DNA of 64,000 nt from Bin87 sp965222895 (GTDB lineage: Bacteria; Chloroflexota; Dehalococcoidia; Lucifugimonadales; UBA3495): positions 1,612,001 to 1,676,000 of the forward strand of contig CBDCVB010000002.1 in assembly GCA_965222895.1 (NCBI GenBank), given 5' to 3'. Positions 8,572 to 16,100 of the stretch are shown piece after piece. The notes below the pieces were generated by a model. The model made no database searches. It was not told where the DNA came from and was given only the letters and a program-made list of their open reading frames with translations. Each line of letters starts with the position of its first letter. Within the stretch, counting starts at the first letter, position 1. Made by a program: the position numbers and the translations under genes.

Positions 8572-9540
8572 GTGAACATTCCCACCCTGCGCGATGTCTT
8601 TCGGGCCCGACAGACCATAGCCCCTTACGTGGGCCGCACTCCGTTGCTTTATTCAACCGCATTGAGTCAGGCTCTGGACGCAGAGGTTTATCTCAAGCAC
8701 GAAGAGCATCTGCCGCTCGGCGCCTTCAAGGCCCGGGGCGGCATCAACCTGCTGGCCAACATGAGCGAGTCGGAACGGGCAATGGGGCTGATCACCGCCA
8801 GCAGCGGCAACCACGGCCAATCCATCGCCAGCGCGTGCCGGATGTTTGGCGCCCGCGCCCTGATCGGTCTGCCGATGGACGCCAACCCGAACAAGGTGGC
8901 ATCAATGGAAGCGCTGGGCGCTGAGCTAATTTTCCACGGCGCTAACTTTGATGAGGCACGGGTGTACTGTGAGCAACTGGCCGTAGCAAAGGGCTACCGA
9001 TACGTTCATCCCGTCAACGAACCGGCCCTCATCGCCGGTGTGGGAACCGCAACCCTGGAAGTGATTGAAGACCTGCCCGATGTCGACGTGCTGATGCTGC
9101 CCATCGGTGGCGGCAGCGGCGTCGCCGGCGCTTGCGTGGTGGCCAAGTCAATGAGCCCCGACATCAAGGTGGTTGCCGTGCAATCCGAAAACGCTCCGGC
9201 GGCCTTCCTGTCGTGGCAGCAGGGGCAATTGGTGCAGGCTCCCATGCAAACGTGGGTTGAAGGAACGGCAACGGCGGTCGGGTACGAACTGCCGCAACAA
9301 ATCATGCGGCACCGGCTGGACGAATTTGTCCTGGTTAGCGACGACGACATCCGGCGCGCCGTAGCCATGCTGGTGGAAAAAGCCCACACTCTGGCCGAGG
9401 GAGCCGGCGCCACCGCCCTCGCCGGCGCGGTACGTCGGCCCGACTTGATTCAGGGCAAAAAGGTGGCAATAACGGTCAGCGGCGGTAACATTACGCTAGC
9501 CCAGTTACGCGAGTGCATCGACTTGTACCTGGTCGGCTGA
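8572..9540 (+). CDS. Threonine/serine dehydratase (PLP fold type II)
   Basis: The 322-residue enzyme uses pyridoxal phosphate to deaminate threonine (to 2-oxobutyrate) or serine (to pyruvate). The PLP lysine lies in LGAFKARGGINLL, the Asn-loop is SSGNHGQSIA, and the glycine-rich phosphate cradle is PIGGGSGVAGA. There is no C-terminal ACT-like regulatory domain, so it matches catabolic threonine dehydratase or serine racemase-type proteins rather than the full-length biosynthetic IlvA. I chose the GTG at 8572 because gagga lies seven bases upstream and the protein then starts at the usual family position. The in-frame TTG at 8536 lacks a ribosome site. It is convergent with the next gene by only 9 bases. 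Confidence 0.88.
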   Translation: MNIPTLRDVFRARQTIAPYVGRTPLLYSTALSQALDAEVYLKHEEHLPLGAFKARGGINLLANMSESERAMGLITASSGNHGQSIASACRMFGARALIGLPMDANPNKVASMEALGAELIFHGANFDEARVYCEQLAVAKGYRYVHPVNEPALIAGVGTATLEVIEDLPDVDVLMLPIGGGSGVAGACVVAKSMSPDIKVVAVQSENAPAAFLSWQQGQLVQAPMQTWVEGTATAVGYELPQQIMRHRLDEFVLVSDDDIRRAVAMLVEKAHTLAEGAGATALAGAVRRPDLIQGKKVAITVSGGNITLAQLRECIDLYLVG

Positions 9541-9549
9541 CGGTTAGCG

Positions 9550-10572
9550 TCATTCCGTCTGTGCCCGGCTTTCCAGGTAGCGGGCCAGTTCATCGCGCCT
9601 GAACTCCGGCAGCGGTTGATCGCCGGCTCGGTCAATCAGCCACAAGCCCTCGTCCGCTTCCATCATCTGACCGACTTCCCAGCCGGTGATGCCGATTTGG
9701 TCCAGCGCCCGCAGCGCCCGCGGCACTTCCGAGGACGGCATGGTCGCAATCAGGGCGCCGGAGCCGAGCAGTCCCAGGGCATCTATTTCGAGAGCGTCAC
9801 AGATGGCCACGGTTTCGGGCAGAACCGGCATGGTCTCGCCTTCGACAACCAGCCCCAAATTCGAGGCGCTGGCTACCTCGCGTAACGCGGTGATAACGCC
9901 GCCTTCCGTGATGTCGTGGAGGCTGTGGACGTTGACAGCTCCACACAACGCTTGCGCCGCGCTAACTATGCTGATACCGGGATGGGACAGGTAATCGGCG
10001 GCGCGTTCGATGACGTCATCACCAAGGCCGGCCCGACGCAGGTCAGCGGCGCACTCACGCGCCAGTACGGCGGTACCCTCAATGCCCAACGCCACCGTAA
10101 TTATGATGCTGTCGCCATCCTGTGCCCCTGAAGTCGACACCAGCCGGTCTGCGGATTCCACCTCGCCCAGCATCGTTCCGGCTACGACGGGCCGCTGGAT
10201 GCCCACCGTGATTTCGGTGTGGCCTCCCACCACGGCCACCCCAAGCTGGCGGCAAGCATGGGCGATGTCGGTGAAAATACTGCGGGCGTCGTCAGGGTTG
10301 CTATCCAGCGGCAGCAAAATGGTGGGCAGGAACCACCTGGGCTGACCTCCGCTGCACGCGATGTCATTGGCGTTCACCTGCACCGCGTACCAGCCGATAC
10401 GGTCGGTGGCGAACGTGATGGGGTCTGACTTGGCGATTAGCAGCCGGCTTCCCATCTCGATGACGGCGCAATCCTCACCTACCCTGGGGCCGACTCGCAC
10501 TCGTGGGTCAGTATTGCTGTACAACGCCAGCAGTTCAGACAGCAGTTCGGGCGGCAATTTTCCGGCGTCCAA
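9550..10572 (-). CDS. AIR synthase-related protein, HypE/ThiL-like
   Basis: The 340-residue protein has the two-domain PurM/HypE/SelD/ThiL fold. Its N-terminal ATP-binding half includes GEDCAVIEMG and then VNANDIACSGGQPRWFL. The Gly-rich HTEITVGIQRPVV lies in the middle, and the C-terminal AIRS_C domain carries HDITEGGVITALREVA. It lacks the C-terminal cysteine tail that HypE uses for carbamoyl/cyano transfer, and it lacks the N-terminal Cys/Sec-Gly-x-Lys motif of SelD. It is therefore an AIRS-family ATPase of unknown substrate. The TTG at 10572 is preceded by ggagg (in tacggaggcaca). No hyp or hydrogenase genes are nearby. Confidence 0.75.
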   Translation of the reverse strand: MDAGKLPPELLSELLALYSNTDPRVRVGPRVGEDCAVIEMGSRLLIAKSDPITFATDRIGWYAVQVNANDIACSGGQPRWFLPTILLPLDSNPDDARSIFTDIAHACRQLGVAVVGGHTEITVGIQRPVVAGTMLGEVESADRLVSTSGAQDGDSIIITVALGIEGTAVLARECAADLRRAGLGDDVIERAADYLSHPGISIVSAAQALCGAVNVHSLHDITEGGVITALREVASASNLGLVVEGETMPVLPETVAICDALEIDALGLLGSGALIATMPSSEVPRALRALDQIGITGWEVGQMMEADEGLWLIDRAGDQPLPEFRRDELARYLESRAQTE

Positions 10573-10676
10573 TGTGCCTCCGTAGTTGGATCTGGTTGCT
10601 GCGCAGTTTAGCAAAGCCGCCGATAAGATGGGGAACCTGCGATACCGGATAGTCCGGATGCTGAAATTCTACCGTG

Positions 10677-10704
10677 TTGCGACCGGCGACCGATTTGATA
10701 TAAT
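10677..10704 (+). promoter_or_regulatory. Promoter of tRNA-Glu
   Basis: The -35 is TTGCGA and the -10 is a perfect TATAAT at 10699-10704, with a 16-base spacer. It ends about 40 bases before the mature tRNA 5' end. Confidence 0.7.
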
Positions 10705-10745
10705 GGTTATTGCATCACCCGCTTTTGATGATGCGGGCTGTACCC

Positions 10746-10822
10746 GGCGCATTCGTCTAGCGGCCCAGGACACCGCCCTCTCAAGGCGGAGATCAGGGGT
10801 TCGAATCCCCTATGCGCTACCA
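10746..10822 (+). tRNA. tRNA-Glu (anticodon CTC)
   Basis: A 7-bp acceptor (ggcgcat/atgcgct, one G-U) is followed by a D-arm, an anticodon stem ccgcc/ggcgg with loop containing CTC, a T-arm aggggttcgaatcccct, and an encoded CCA. CTC reads GAG. Its own strong promoter lies just upstream. Confidence 0.93.
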
Positions 10823-10830
10823 AATATATC

Positions 10831-10859
10831 GCGCCGACGTGGAATTTACCCGTCGGCGC
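10831..10859 (+). terminator. Terminator after tRNA-Glu
   Basis: A 9-bp stem gcgccgacg/cgtcggcgc with an 11-base loop starts 8 bases after the tRNA CCA and is followed by ttctgtattt. Confidence 0.65.
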
Positions 10860-10895
10860 TTCTGTATTTGGGGGTACGCGGCCAAACCGCGCAAT

Positions 10896-11783
10896 ATGAC
10901 GGACCCAACCACATCACTGGCGCTTGGCCTGGTGCTGGCGTCGGCCGGCGCCCACGCATCATGGAATCTGTTGTTGAAACGGGCGCAACAGCAAGAGGTG
11001 TTCGTGTGGTGGCTCTCCGGGTTCGCGGTGGTGGGAGCGTTGCCGATTGCGGTGGTGGTAGGATTACAGTCTGCCGTGGAAACCGTGGGCCTGTGGTATG
11101 TGCTTGCCTCAGCGTTAATCCACATCTGCTATTTTCTGTTTTTGGGACGCAGTCTGGCCCGTAGCGACCTGTCGTTGGTATATCCCATCGCCCGTGGATT
11201 CGGTCCGGGGCTGGTGCCTATCCTGGCTGTACTGACCCTTGGAGAAACTGTTGCGCCGTTCGGTTGGGTCGGCATTGGGTGCATCGTGGCCGGCATCTAC
11301 ATAATGGCGTGGTGGGGGCAACTGCGTAAGTTGGGGTTGTTTTCGGTCCGCTCGGTAAACACCGGCGGCATAATTTATGCCCTGCTCACCGGCCTGTGCA
11401 TTGCCCTCTATACGGTTGTGGACAAACGGGGCGTCGCCTACGTGAGCCCATTCCTCTATCTGTATCTGACCACCTGTGGCGTGGCGGTGGGAATGTTGCC
11501 TTACATAATGCGCAACTATTCCTTCACCACGGTGGTCGCCGAATGGCGTTCGCAACCCTGGGCGATACCGGCGGCGTCCGCATTGGTGTACATCGCTTAC
11601 GGGTTGGTATTGACCGCAATGAGCATCACGGAAGTCAGCTACGTGGCCCCGGCGCGGGAGGTCGGGTTGCTCTTTGGAGTCGTGATGGGTGTCATGATTC
11701 TCAAGGAGCCAGTCAACACCGGGAGAGTAGTCGGAGCCGTCTTGATTGTCGTTGGGCTCGCGCTCATCACGCTGTTTCCGTGA
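10896..11783 (+). CDS. EamA/DMT-superfamily membrane transporter
   Basis: The 295-residue hydrophobic protein has about ten predicted transmembrane segments in two similar halves, as in EamA (drug/metabolite transporter) proteins. In each half a long hydrophobic run ends with a glutamate-proline-like transition, for example LTLGETVAPFGWVGIG in the first and MILKEPVNTGRVVGA in the second. It probably exports or imports a small metabolite across the cytoplasmic membrane; the substrate cannot be read from sequence. The start is the ATG at 10896. Longer frames would begin inside the tRNA gene. It lies downstream of the tRNA-Glu terminator and upstream of the nitroreductase promoter. Confidence 0.8.
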   Translation: MTDPTTSLALGLVLASAGAHASWNLLLKRAQQQEVFVWWLSGFAVVGALPIAVVVGLQSAVETVGLWYVLASALIHICYFLFLGRSLARSDLSLVYPIARGFGPGLVPILAVLTLGETVAPFGWVGIGCIVAGIYIMAWWGQLRKLGLFSVRSVNTGGIIYALLTGLCIALYTVVDKRGVAYVSPFLYLYLTTCGVAVGMLPYIMRNYSFTTVVAEWRSQPWAIPAASALVYIAYGLVLTAMSITEVSYVAPAREVGLLFGVVMGVMILKEPVNTGRVVGAVLIVVGLALITLFP

Positions 11784-11819
11784 GCGTACATCCATTATGA
11801 GCATACATCCATTAGCGGA

Positions 11820-11825
11820 TATAAT
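11820..11825 (+). promoter_or_regulatory. -10 element before nitroreductase
   Basis: A perfect TATAAT lies 54 bases before the ATG. The best -35 is poor. Two near-repeats of tacatccatta occur immediately upstream (from 11788 and 11804). Confidence 0.4.
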
Positions 11826-11878
11826 GCGGGTGACAATCCACACACCACCGCATACCACCGCGACCAGGAGAGGGGAAA

Positions 11879-12514
11879 ATGGCTGATCAGATGGGCCTAT
11901 TCGATGCGATATACAGTCAGAGGCAAATCACCCGTTACAAGACCGATCCGGTGCCTGAGGGGGCGCTGGAACACATGGTTGACGCTGCCGTGCGTGCCCC
12001 AAACGGTGGCAATACGCAGCCTTGGGAGTTCGTCGTGGTGAATGACCCGGCGTTGGTGCGGCAACTCGGAGAGCTCTACAAGAACACGTGGCTGGATGCT
12101 ATGGGTTGGGAACCCGGCCCCGATGAAACCCGCGTTTATCGGCACGCGCGTCGCCTGGCGCACCATATGCCCGACGTGCCGGCGATGATCGTGATTTGCG
12201 CCGACCACTCGCGGGGCAGCGGGTATCAGGCGGGCGAACCCATCGAGCGGGGCCGCCATGCCGCCTCGATCTGGCCGGCGATTCAAAACCTCTTCCTGGC
12301 CGGCCGCGCGCTGGGTCTGGGGACGCGAATTACCACCGTGCTCAATCGCAAGGAGGACGAGGTCAGGACCATTTTGGGCTTGCCCGAGTACGCCGAAATG
12401 ATTTGCCTGACACCGGTTGGCTACCCTCAGGGTAACTTCGGGCCCACCACCCGACGGCCGGCGTCGGAAGTAACGTCGATTAATGGCTGGGGCAAGCGCG
12501 GTTGGTCCAACTAA
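11879..12514 (+). CDS. Nitroreductase family protein
   Basis: The 211-residue protein shows the FMN-dependent nitroreductase fold. The N-terminal SQRQITRYK contains the FMN-binding Arg cluster, and RAPNGGNTQPWEFVVV is the classic second FMN loop. A C-terminal GLGTRITTVLNRKEDEVRTI segment matches the third conserved block. Members reduce nitro compounds, quinones or enones using NAD(P)H; the natural substrate is unknown. The ATG at 11879 follows gaggagaggggaaa, a strong ribosome site. The amidohydrolase starts about 20 bases downstream, so the two may be co-transcribed and act on a common xenobiotic or heterocyclic substrate. That is inference only. Confidence 0.88.
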   Translation: MADQMGLFDAIYSQRQITRYKTDPVPEGALEHMVDAAVRAPNGGNTQPWEFVVVNDPALVRQLGELYKNTWLDAMGWEPGPDETRVYRHARRLAHHMPDVPAMIVICADHSRGSGYQAGEPIERGRHAASIWPAIQNLFLAGRALGLGTRITTVLNRKEDEVRTILGLPEYAEMICLTPVGYPQGNFGPTTRRPASEVTSINGWGKRGWSN

Positions 12515-12535
12515 CTCTCCGATTCTGTGGTGACT

Positions 12536-13918
12536 ATGATGACCCATGCTACTATCAAGATTCAGGGTGTACGCTACATCGTCACCATGGACCCGGAGCG
12601 ACGCATCATCGCCGATGGTTCGGTGCTTATTCAGGGTAGCCGAATTACCCAAGTTGCGAAGGCTGCCGCATTGACCGACGTGCCAGCCGACCGGGTGATT
12701 GACGGCGCCGGAATGGTGTTGACGCCCGGTTTCGTCAATGGGCATATGCACATCAGCTACGCCCATGCGGTGCGCGGATTGTTCCCTGATGATCTTGGCG
12801 CCGACTATCTGCCCAACGTATTTCGTTTGCAGGCAGCGATGTCGGCGCAGGATGAATACGCTACCTCCCTGCTGGCGATTGCCGAACTACTGAAATACGG
12901 CACCACTACATTCCTGGATCCGGGAACCACTACCCACCTGGACAGCTGCATCACCGCATATCGGGAGGCGGGCTGCCGCATCGTGGTGGGCCGCAGCGTA
13001 CAGGACAGAGCAAACCCCCTGAATCTTCCAGTCTACGGAACCGGGGCAGCGACCGGCATGACTAAGACGGCGATCGCTGAGTACCACGGGGCGCTGGACG
13101 GCATGGTTTCGGGTTGGGCGATGCCTTTCTCCGCAGAATTCTGCTCCCCTGAACTGCTGGCGTCCTGTTACCGCGCCGCGGAGGCTGCCGACACTCGGAT
13201 TACGTTGCACTTCACCAATGGGCCCAGGTGGATCGCCGAATGTCTCCGAACGCACCGGTGCTCGCCCACTGAATACCTGGACCGCTGCGGTGCGTTGGGG
13301 CCGCGAATGACGCTGGCACACTGCCTGGGGATCGATGACCGTGAAGCGCAACTGATCGCCCAGCGTGGGGCGGCGGTCGTAATGTGCCCCACGGCAGCGG
13401 TCAAGGGTGGAGCCGGCATGACACACCACGGACGGTTGCCTGAATTGCTGGAAAACGGCGCGACTGTGGGATTGGGCACCGACGCCGGCAACAATTCCAA
13501 TCTCCTGGAAACGCTGCGGTCAGTCTATCTGGCGGCCGTACTCTATAAAGATAGTCGGCAGGACGTGAGCATGATTCCCGCCGAGACTGCCCTCGAAATG
13601 GGGACTATCGGAGGTGCGGCGGCGCTGGGCCTGGAGCGCGAGATTGGGTCAATAGAAGTCGGGAAGGCGGCTGACCTGGTGCTATTCGACACGCGGCGGG
13701 CCGAATGGGGGGCGTTGCACAACCCGGTGAACAGTTTGGTGTACAACGCCGACGGACGCAGCGTGCATACCGTAATGGTCAATGGGAAATTGGTGGTGGA
13801 GAACCACCAACTACAGTTCGTCGACGAAGCGGCGCTCGTGGCCGAAGTGCAGGCTCGGGGCGAGGCCTTGATGAAACGAACCGGCGTGGCGTTTACCCCG
13901 CGCTGGCCGATTGTGTAA
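12536..13918 (+). CDS. Amidohydrolase, ATZ/TRZ (SAH deaminase-like) family
   Basis: This metal-dependent hydrolase of about 460 residues belongs to the cytosine-deaminase/atrazine-chlorohydrolase group. The HxH metal pair is in TPGFVNGHMHISYAH. Later ligands are the His in ITLHFTNG, the His in LAHCLGI and the Asp in GLGTDAGNNSN, all in order. The C-terminal composite beta domain includes GSIEVGKAADLVLFD. Likely reactions are deamination or dechlorination of a purine-, pyrimidine- or triazine-like ring. The first metal-site helix HFTNG differs from the usual HxxE pattern, so the substrate may be unusual. Starts at 12527/12530 (GTG) or 12536/12539 (ATG) are all possible. I used 12536, with no strong ribosome site. 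Confidence 0.85.
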   Translation: MMTHATIKIQGVRYIVTMDPERRIIADGSVLIQGSRITQVAKAAALTDVPADRVIDGAGMVLTPGFVNGHMHISYAHAVRGLFPDDLGADYLPNVFRLQAAMSAQDEYATSLLAIAELLKYGTTTFLDPGTTTHLDSCITAYREAGCRIVVGRSVQDRANPLNLPVYGTGAATGMTKTAIAEYHGALDGMVSGWAMPFSAEFCSPELLASCYRAAEAADTRITLHFTNGPRWIAECLRTHRCSPTEYLDRCGALGPRMTLAHCLGIDDREAQLIAQRGAAVVMCPTAAVKGGAGMTHHGRLPELLENGATVGLGTDAGNNSNLLETLRSVYLAAVLYKDSRQDVSMIPAETALEMGTIGGAAALGLEREIGSIEVGKAADLVLFDTRRAEWGALHNPVNSLVYNADGRSVHTVMVNGKLVVENHQLQFVDEAALVAEVQARGEALMKRTGVAFTPRWPIV

Positions 13919-13934
13919 CCGGACCGCCTGACAG

Positions 13935-14885
13935 CTACGGTTCCTGCTCGGCTTCGGGGATATCCCGCAGGATGTTTTCCAACGCCTGATCCAGCGCCGG
14001 GTCCAATTCCACCGGTTCTACGTAGGGCGTGAACTGATAGTCCAGCCGAACCTGGTCGATTATCTGTTTGGCTTCGTTGTTGTTGGTCCCCAGGCGTTCC
14101 AGGTTCTCCAACAGTTCCCGGCCTTCCCGCGTGCCCAGTTCCTCCAGTTCAGACAGGTCCATTTCAATCTTGAACAACGAGCGAAGCCGGCGCAGGATAT
14201 CGTAATAAGCCCGATGGTCCTGGGTGATACCCACCTGGTTGTTGTTGCTGGTCATAAATGGATACATTGGGGCCATCGCCCCCATGCGGAACATCTGCAC
14301 GTCGGGATATTCGTAGTGAGCCACGGACACCAGCGCCATGCCAATGGTGGGGCCTTGCCGACCCCGACTGCCATAGCTGGAGAATTGCACGCCGTGGCGC
14401 TCCAGCTGCGTCCGCATATGGGGTTGTGAATATACGCAGGTGATGCGCCGTTCCAAGTCAGGTGGCGCTGGCCCGTTCACGCCTTCCACGGCCACAGTTT
14501 GTTGGATACCCAGTTCCTTGATGGCCTCAAAGAACGCCGCGGCGTAGATGTCCAGGCGATACCAGGGCTCTTCGCCAAGGAACACCAGCAGGCCGTTGCC
14601 AATCTCGTAGAACGCGTTCTGGCGCGTCATGGATGCGCTGGGCAGTCCTTCGTGGAAGGCTGCCGATGGACGGAACGCATCGTGAGTGCCCGCCACCTGA
14701 AACGGATAGCACATCTGATTGACATAATTGGTCATCTGGCCGATTTGACGACCATCGTTTTTGTCAATGAGATAACGCGGCAAGCCGCTGGAAATGCGGC
14801 CACCATTCGACCACTGCCGCCGCCACCCGGCAATCAGGTAATTGGAAACCGGTTTTTCAGTGAAGGTAAAAAGTTCTTCAGCCAT
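13935..14885 (-). CDS. PAC2 family protein (proteasome assembly chaperone-like)
   Basis: The 316-residue protein resembles the PAC2 family found in Actinobacteria, Chloroflexota and Archaea, related to eukaryotic proteasome assembly chaperone 2. Family-like features are the N-terminal YLIAGWRRQWSNGG segment, a central LEEL-like sheet region, and a Gly-Pro-Thr-Ile-Gly motif (RQGPTIGMALVSVAHYE) near residue 200. The C-terminal part is acidic and helical. A role in proteasome or protease assembly is known only for the eukaryotic member; bacterial function is undefined. The ATG at 14885 is preceded by gggagg. It is convergent with the amidohydrolase (16 bases). Confidence 0.7.
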   Translation of the reverse strand: MAEELFTFTEKPVSNYLIAGWRRQWSNGGRISSGLPRYLIDKNDGRQIGQMTNYVNQMCYPFQVAGTHDAFRPSAAFHEGLPSASMTRQNAFYEIGNGLLVFLGEEPWYRLDIYAAAFFEAIKELGIQQTVAVEGVNGPAPPDLERRITCVYSQPHMRTQLERHGVQFSSYGSRGRQGPTIGMALVSVAHYEYPDVQMFRMGAMAPMYPFMTSNNNQVGITQDHRAYYDILRRLRSLFKIEMDLSELEELGTREGRELLENLERLGTNNNEAKQIIDQVRLDYQFTPYVEPVELDPALDQALENILRDIPEAEQEP

Positions 14886-15037
14886 AATGGAACGCCTCCC
14901 GGCCGATACGCTGAGGACGGCCTTAATATACCACAAACCCCGATGAGTGCCGGCGGGTTGCGGTGGCAGAGCAACCGCATTCTACTGATGGGTGAACGAT
15001 TATCTAAACTCAGGTTGCTTTCCTCTGACCCTGCTGG

Positions 15038-15057
15038 ATTCCCGCGAAAGCGGGAAT
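15038..15057. repeat. Palindromic repeat with GAAA tetraloop
   Basis: attcccgc-gaaa-gcgggaat is a perfect 8-bp stem with a GAAA loop. It is flanked by ggattcccgcg...ggaatgacgg, a form of intergenic repeat seen in many bacterial genomes. It is a possible REP-like element. Confidence 0.6.
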
Positions 15058-15648
15058 GACGGAAAGGACGCCGGAATGATGGAAAGGTTTGGTTTAGATG
15101 TTTGCTCACGCATCAGTAGAATGCGTTTGCCCTAGTCGCGGTAGCAGGGCCGGGGTATTTCAATTTTCCGAATTGTTTTCTCCTGTGCTGATTGGTGTGA
15201 TGCTGTTGGGTGATGGTGTCAGGCGTTACGGTTTCGGGGTGGCGTCGGAGCACGGCCTACACTGTATTTGCGTGCAGAGCAATTTTGTCCTAGGCTTGCG
15301 CGTCCCGCAGTTAGCCGGTTGCAAAGAACCGGGGGAATGCGGCGCGCGGCGGTGGTGACTCCCGCTGGGTTCGCCAGGCATAACCGGTGAAAAGAACGGC
15401 CTAGCCCAATTGAACCAATCTGCGAAATAACCGACGGCCGTTGCCGACCTGAAACCGTATTCGCCTTTGATATTCAGATGTATATCGGACGATGCCGCTG
15501 GCCTGGCGGCGGTTCCGGCGAGGTTCTAGAGGCCTGGCCGGGAGTTGCCTGACAGGATTGATGATAGGGGTGTGGAACCGGAGGGCGCAAGGGGCGGGTG
15601 TCAGCTGGGGAGTTGCGTTTGAGGATGGGTAGTTCACCCTCACCGTGG

Positions 15649-15671
15649 CCCTCTCCCATCAAGGGAGAGGG
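15649..15671. repeat. Palindromic repeat ccctctccc/gggagaggg
   Basis: A 9-bp stem with a 5-base atcaa loop lies within a tcaccctcaccgtgg context typical of dispersed intergenic repeats. Degenerate partner copies follow to about 15765. Confidence 0.6.
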
Positions 15672-15772
15672 GATTGCTTTACCACAGCCTTCTCTCGGGG
15701 TGCGAGGGGATTTTGCGGCGGAGAGGGTTGGTCATCACTTCGGCCCTTTCCCGGAGGGAGAGGCGGCGGCGG

Positions 15773-16087
15773 TTAGTTGCGCGAGAACCCCGGGCTGCCG
15801 CCGTAGCCCCCGGTTTGCTCGTTGACCAGGAATGTAGCGCTATCGCGTCCGTGGGAAGTATCAAGGTCCACATCGAATCGTTGGCCTCCGAACGCGCCCA
15901 GCATTTCGAACCTTTGCTCGGTATAGAGGCGCCCTTCGTATTCCGCACCTTCAACGTTGCGCTCGTCCTCGCCGGCCAGGTACATTTCGACGGCCGTGGT
16001 CATCAGGTGGTTGCGGTCATCGTTGTTCAGAAAATTCGGCGCCCGCAAGAACACGTAACCCCACCGTATGCCCTGATGCTCCATCAT
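15773..16087 (-). CDS. Hypothetical protein downstream of ggt (104 aa)
   Basis: This ATG-ATG start lies 13 bases after the gamma-glutamyltranspeptidase stop, with ggag about eight bases upstream. The product is hydrophilic with aromatic residues in its N-terminal third (GIRWGYVFLRAPNFLN). It contains YLAGEDERNVEGAEYEG and ends with a Gly/Ser-rich tail. I recognise no family. The frame is well used and the position suggests co-transcription with ggt. It could instead be a remnant of a longer C-terminal extension separated by an indel. Confidence 0.4.
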   Translation of the reverse strand: MMEHQGIRWGYVFLRAPNFLNNDDRNHLMTTAVEMYLAGEDERNVEGAEYEGRLYTEQRFEMLGAFGGQRFDVDLDTSHGRDSATFLVNEQTGGYGGSPGFSRN

Positions 16088-16100
16088 GTCGGCCGCTCCG

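Larger units (their letters stand above)
14886..15772. other. Noncoding region with small palindromic repeats
   Basis: I find no convincing gene in these 890 bases. Frames such as 15098-15358 and 15401-15643 lack ribosome sites and families. The region contains two compact palindromes (separate entries) and further half-copies of the gggagagg type around 15690-15765. These look like dispersed intergenic repeats. Confidence 0.55.

Noticed and set aside
9550..10572. Assignment as SelD because of the selenium context
   Set aside because: The N-terminal Cys/Sec-Gly-x-Lys motif is absent and the sequence resembles HypE/ThiL instead.
10586..11164. Plus-strand frame across tRNA-Glu
   Set aside because: It reads through the tRNA and its terminator and ends inside the DMT transporter in another frame.
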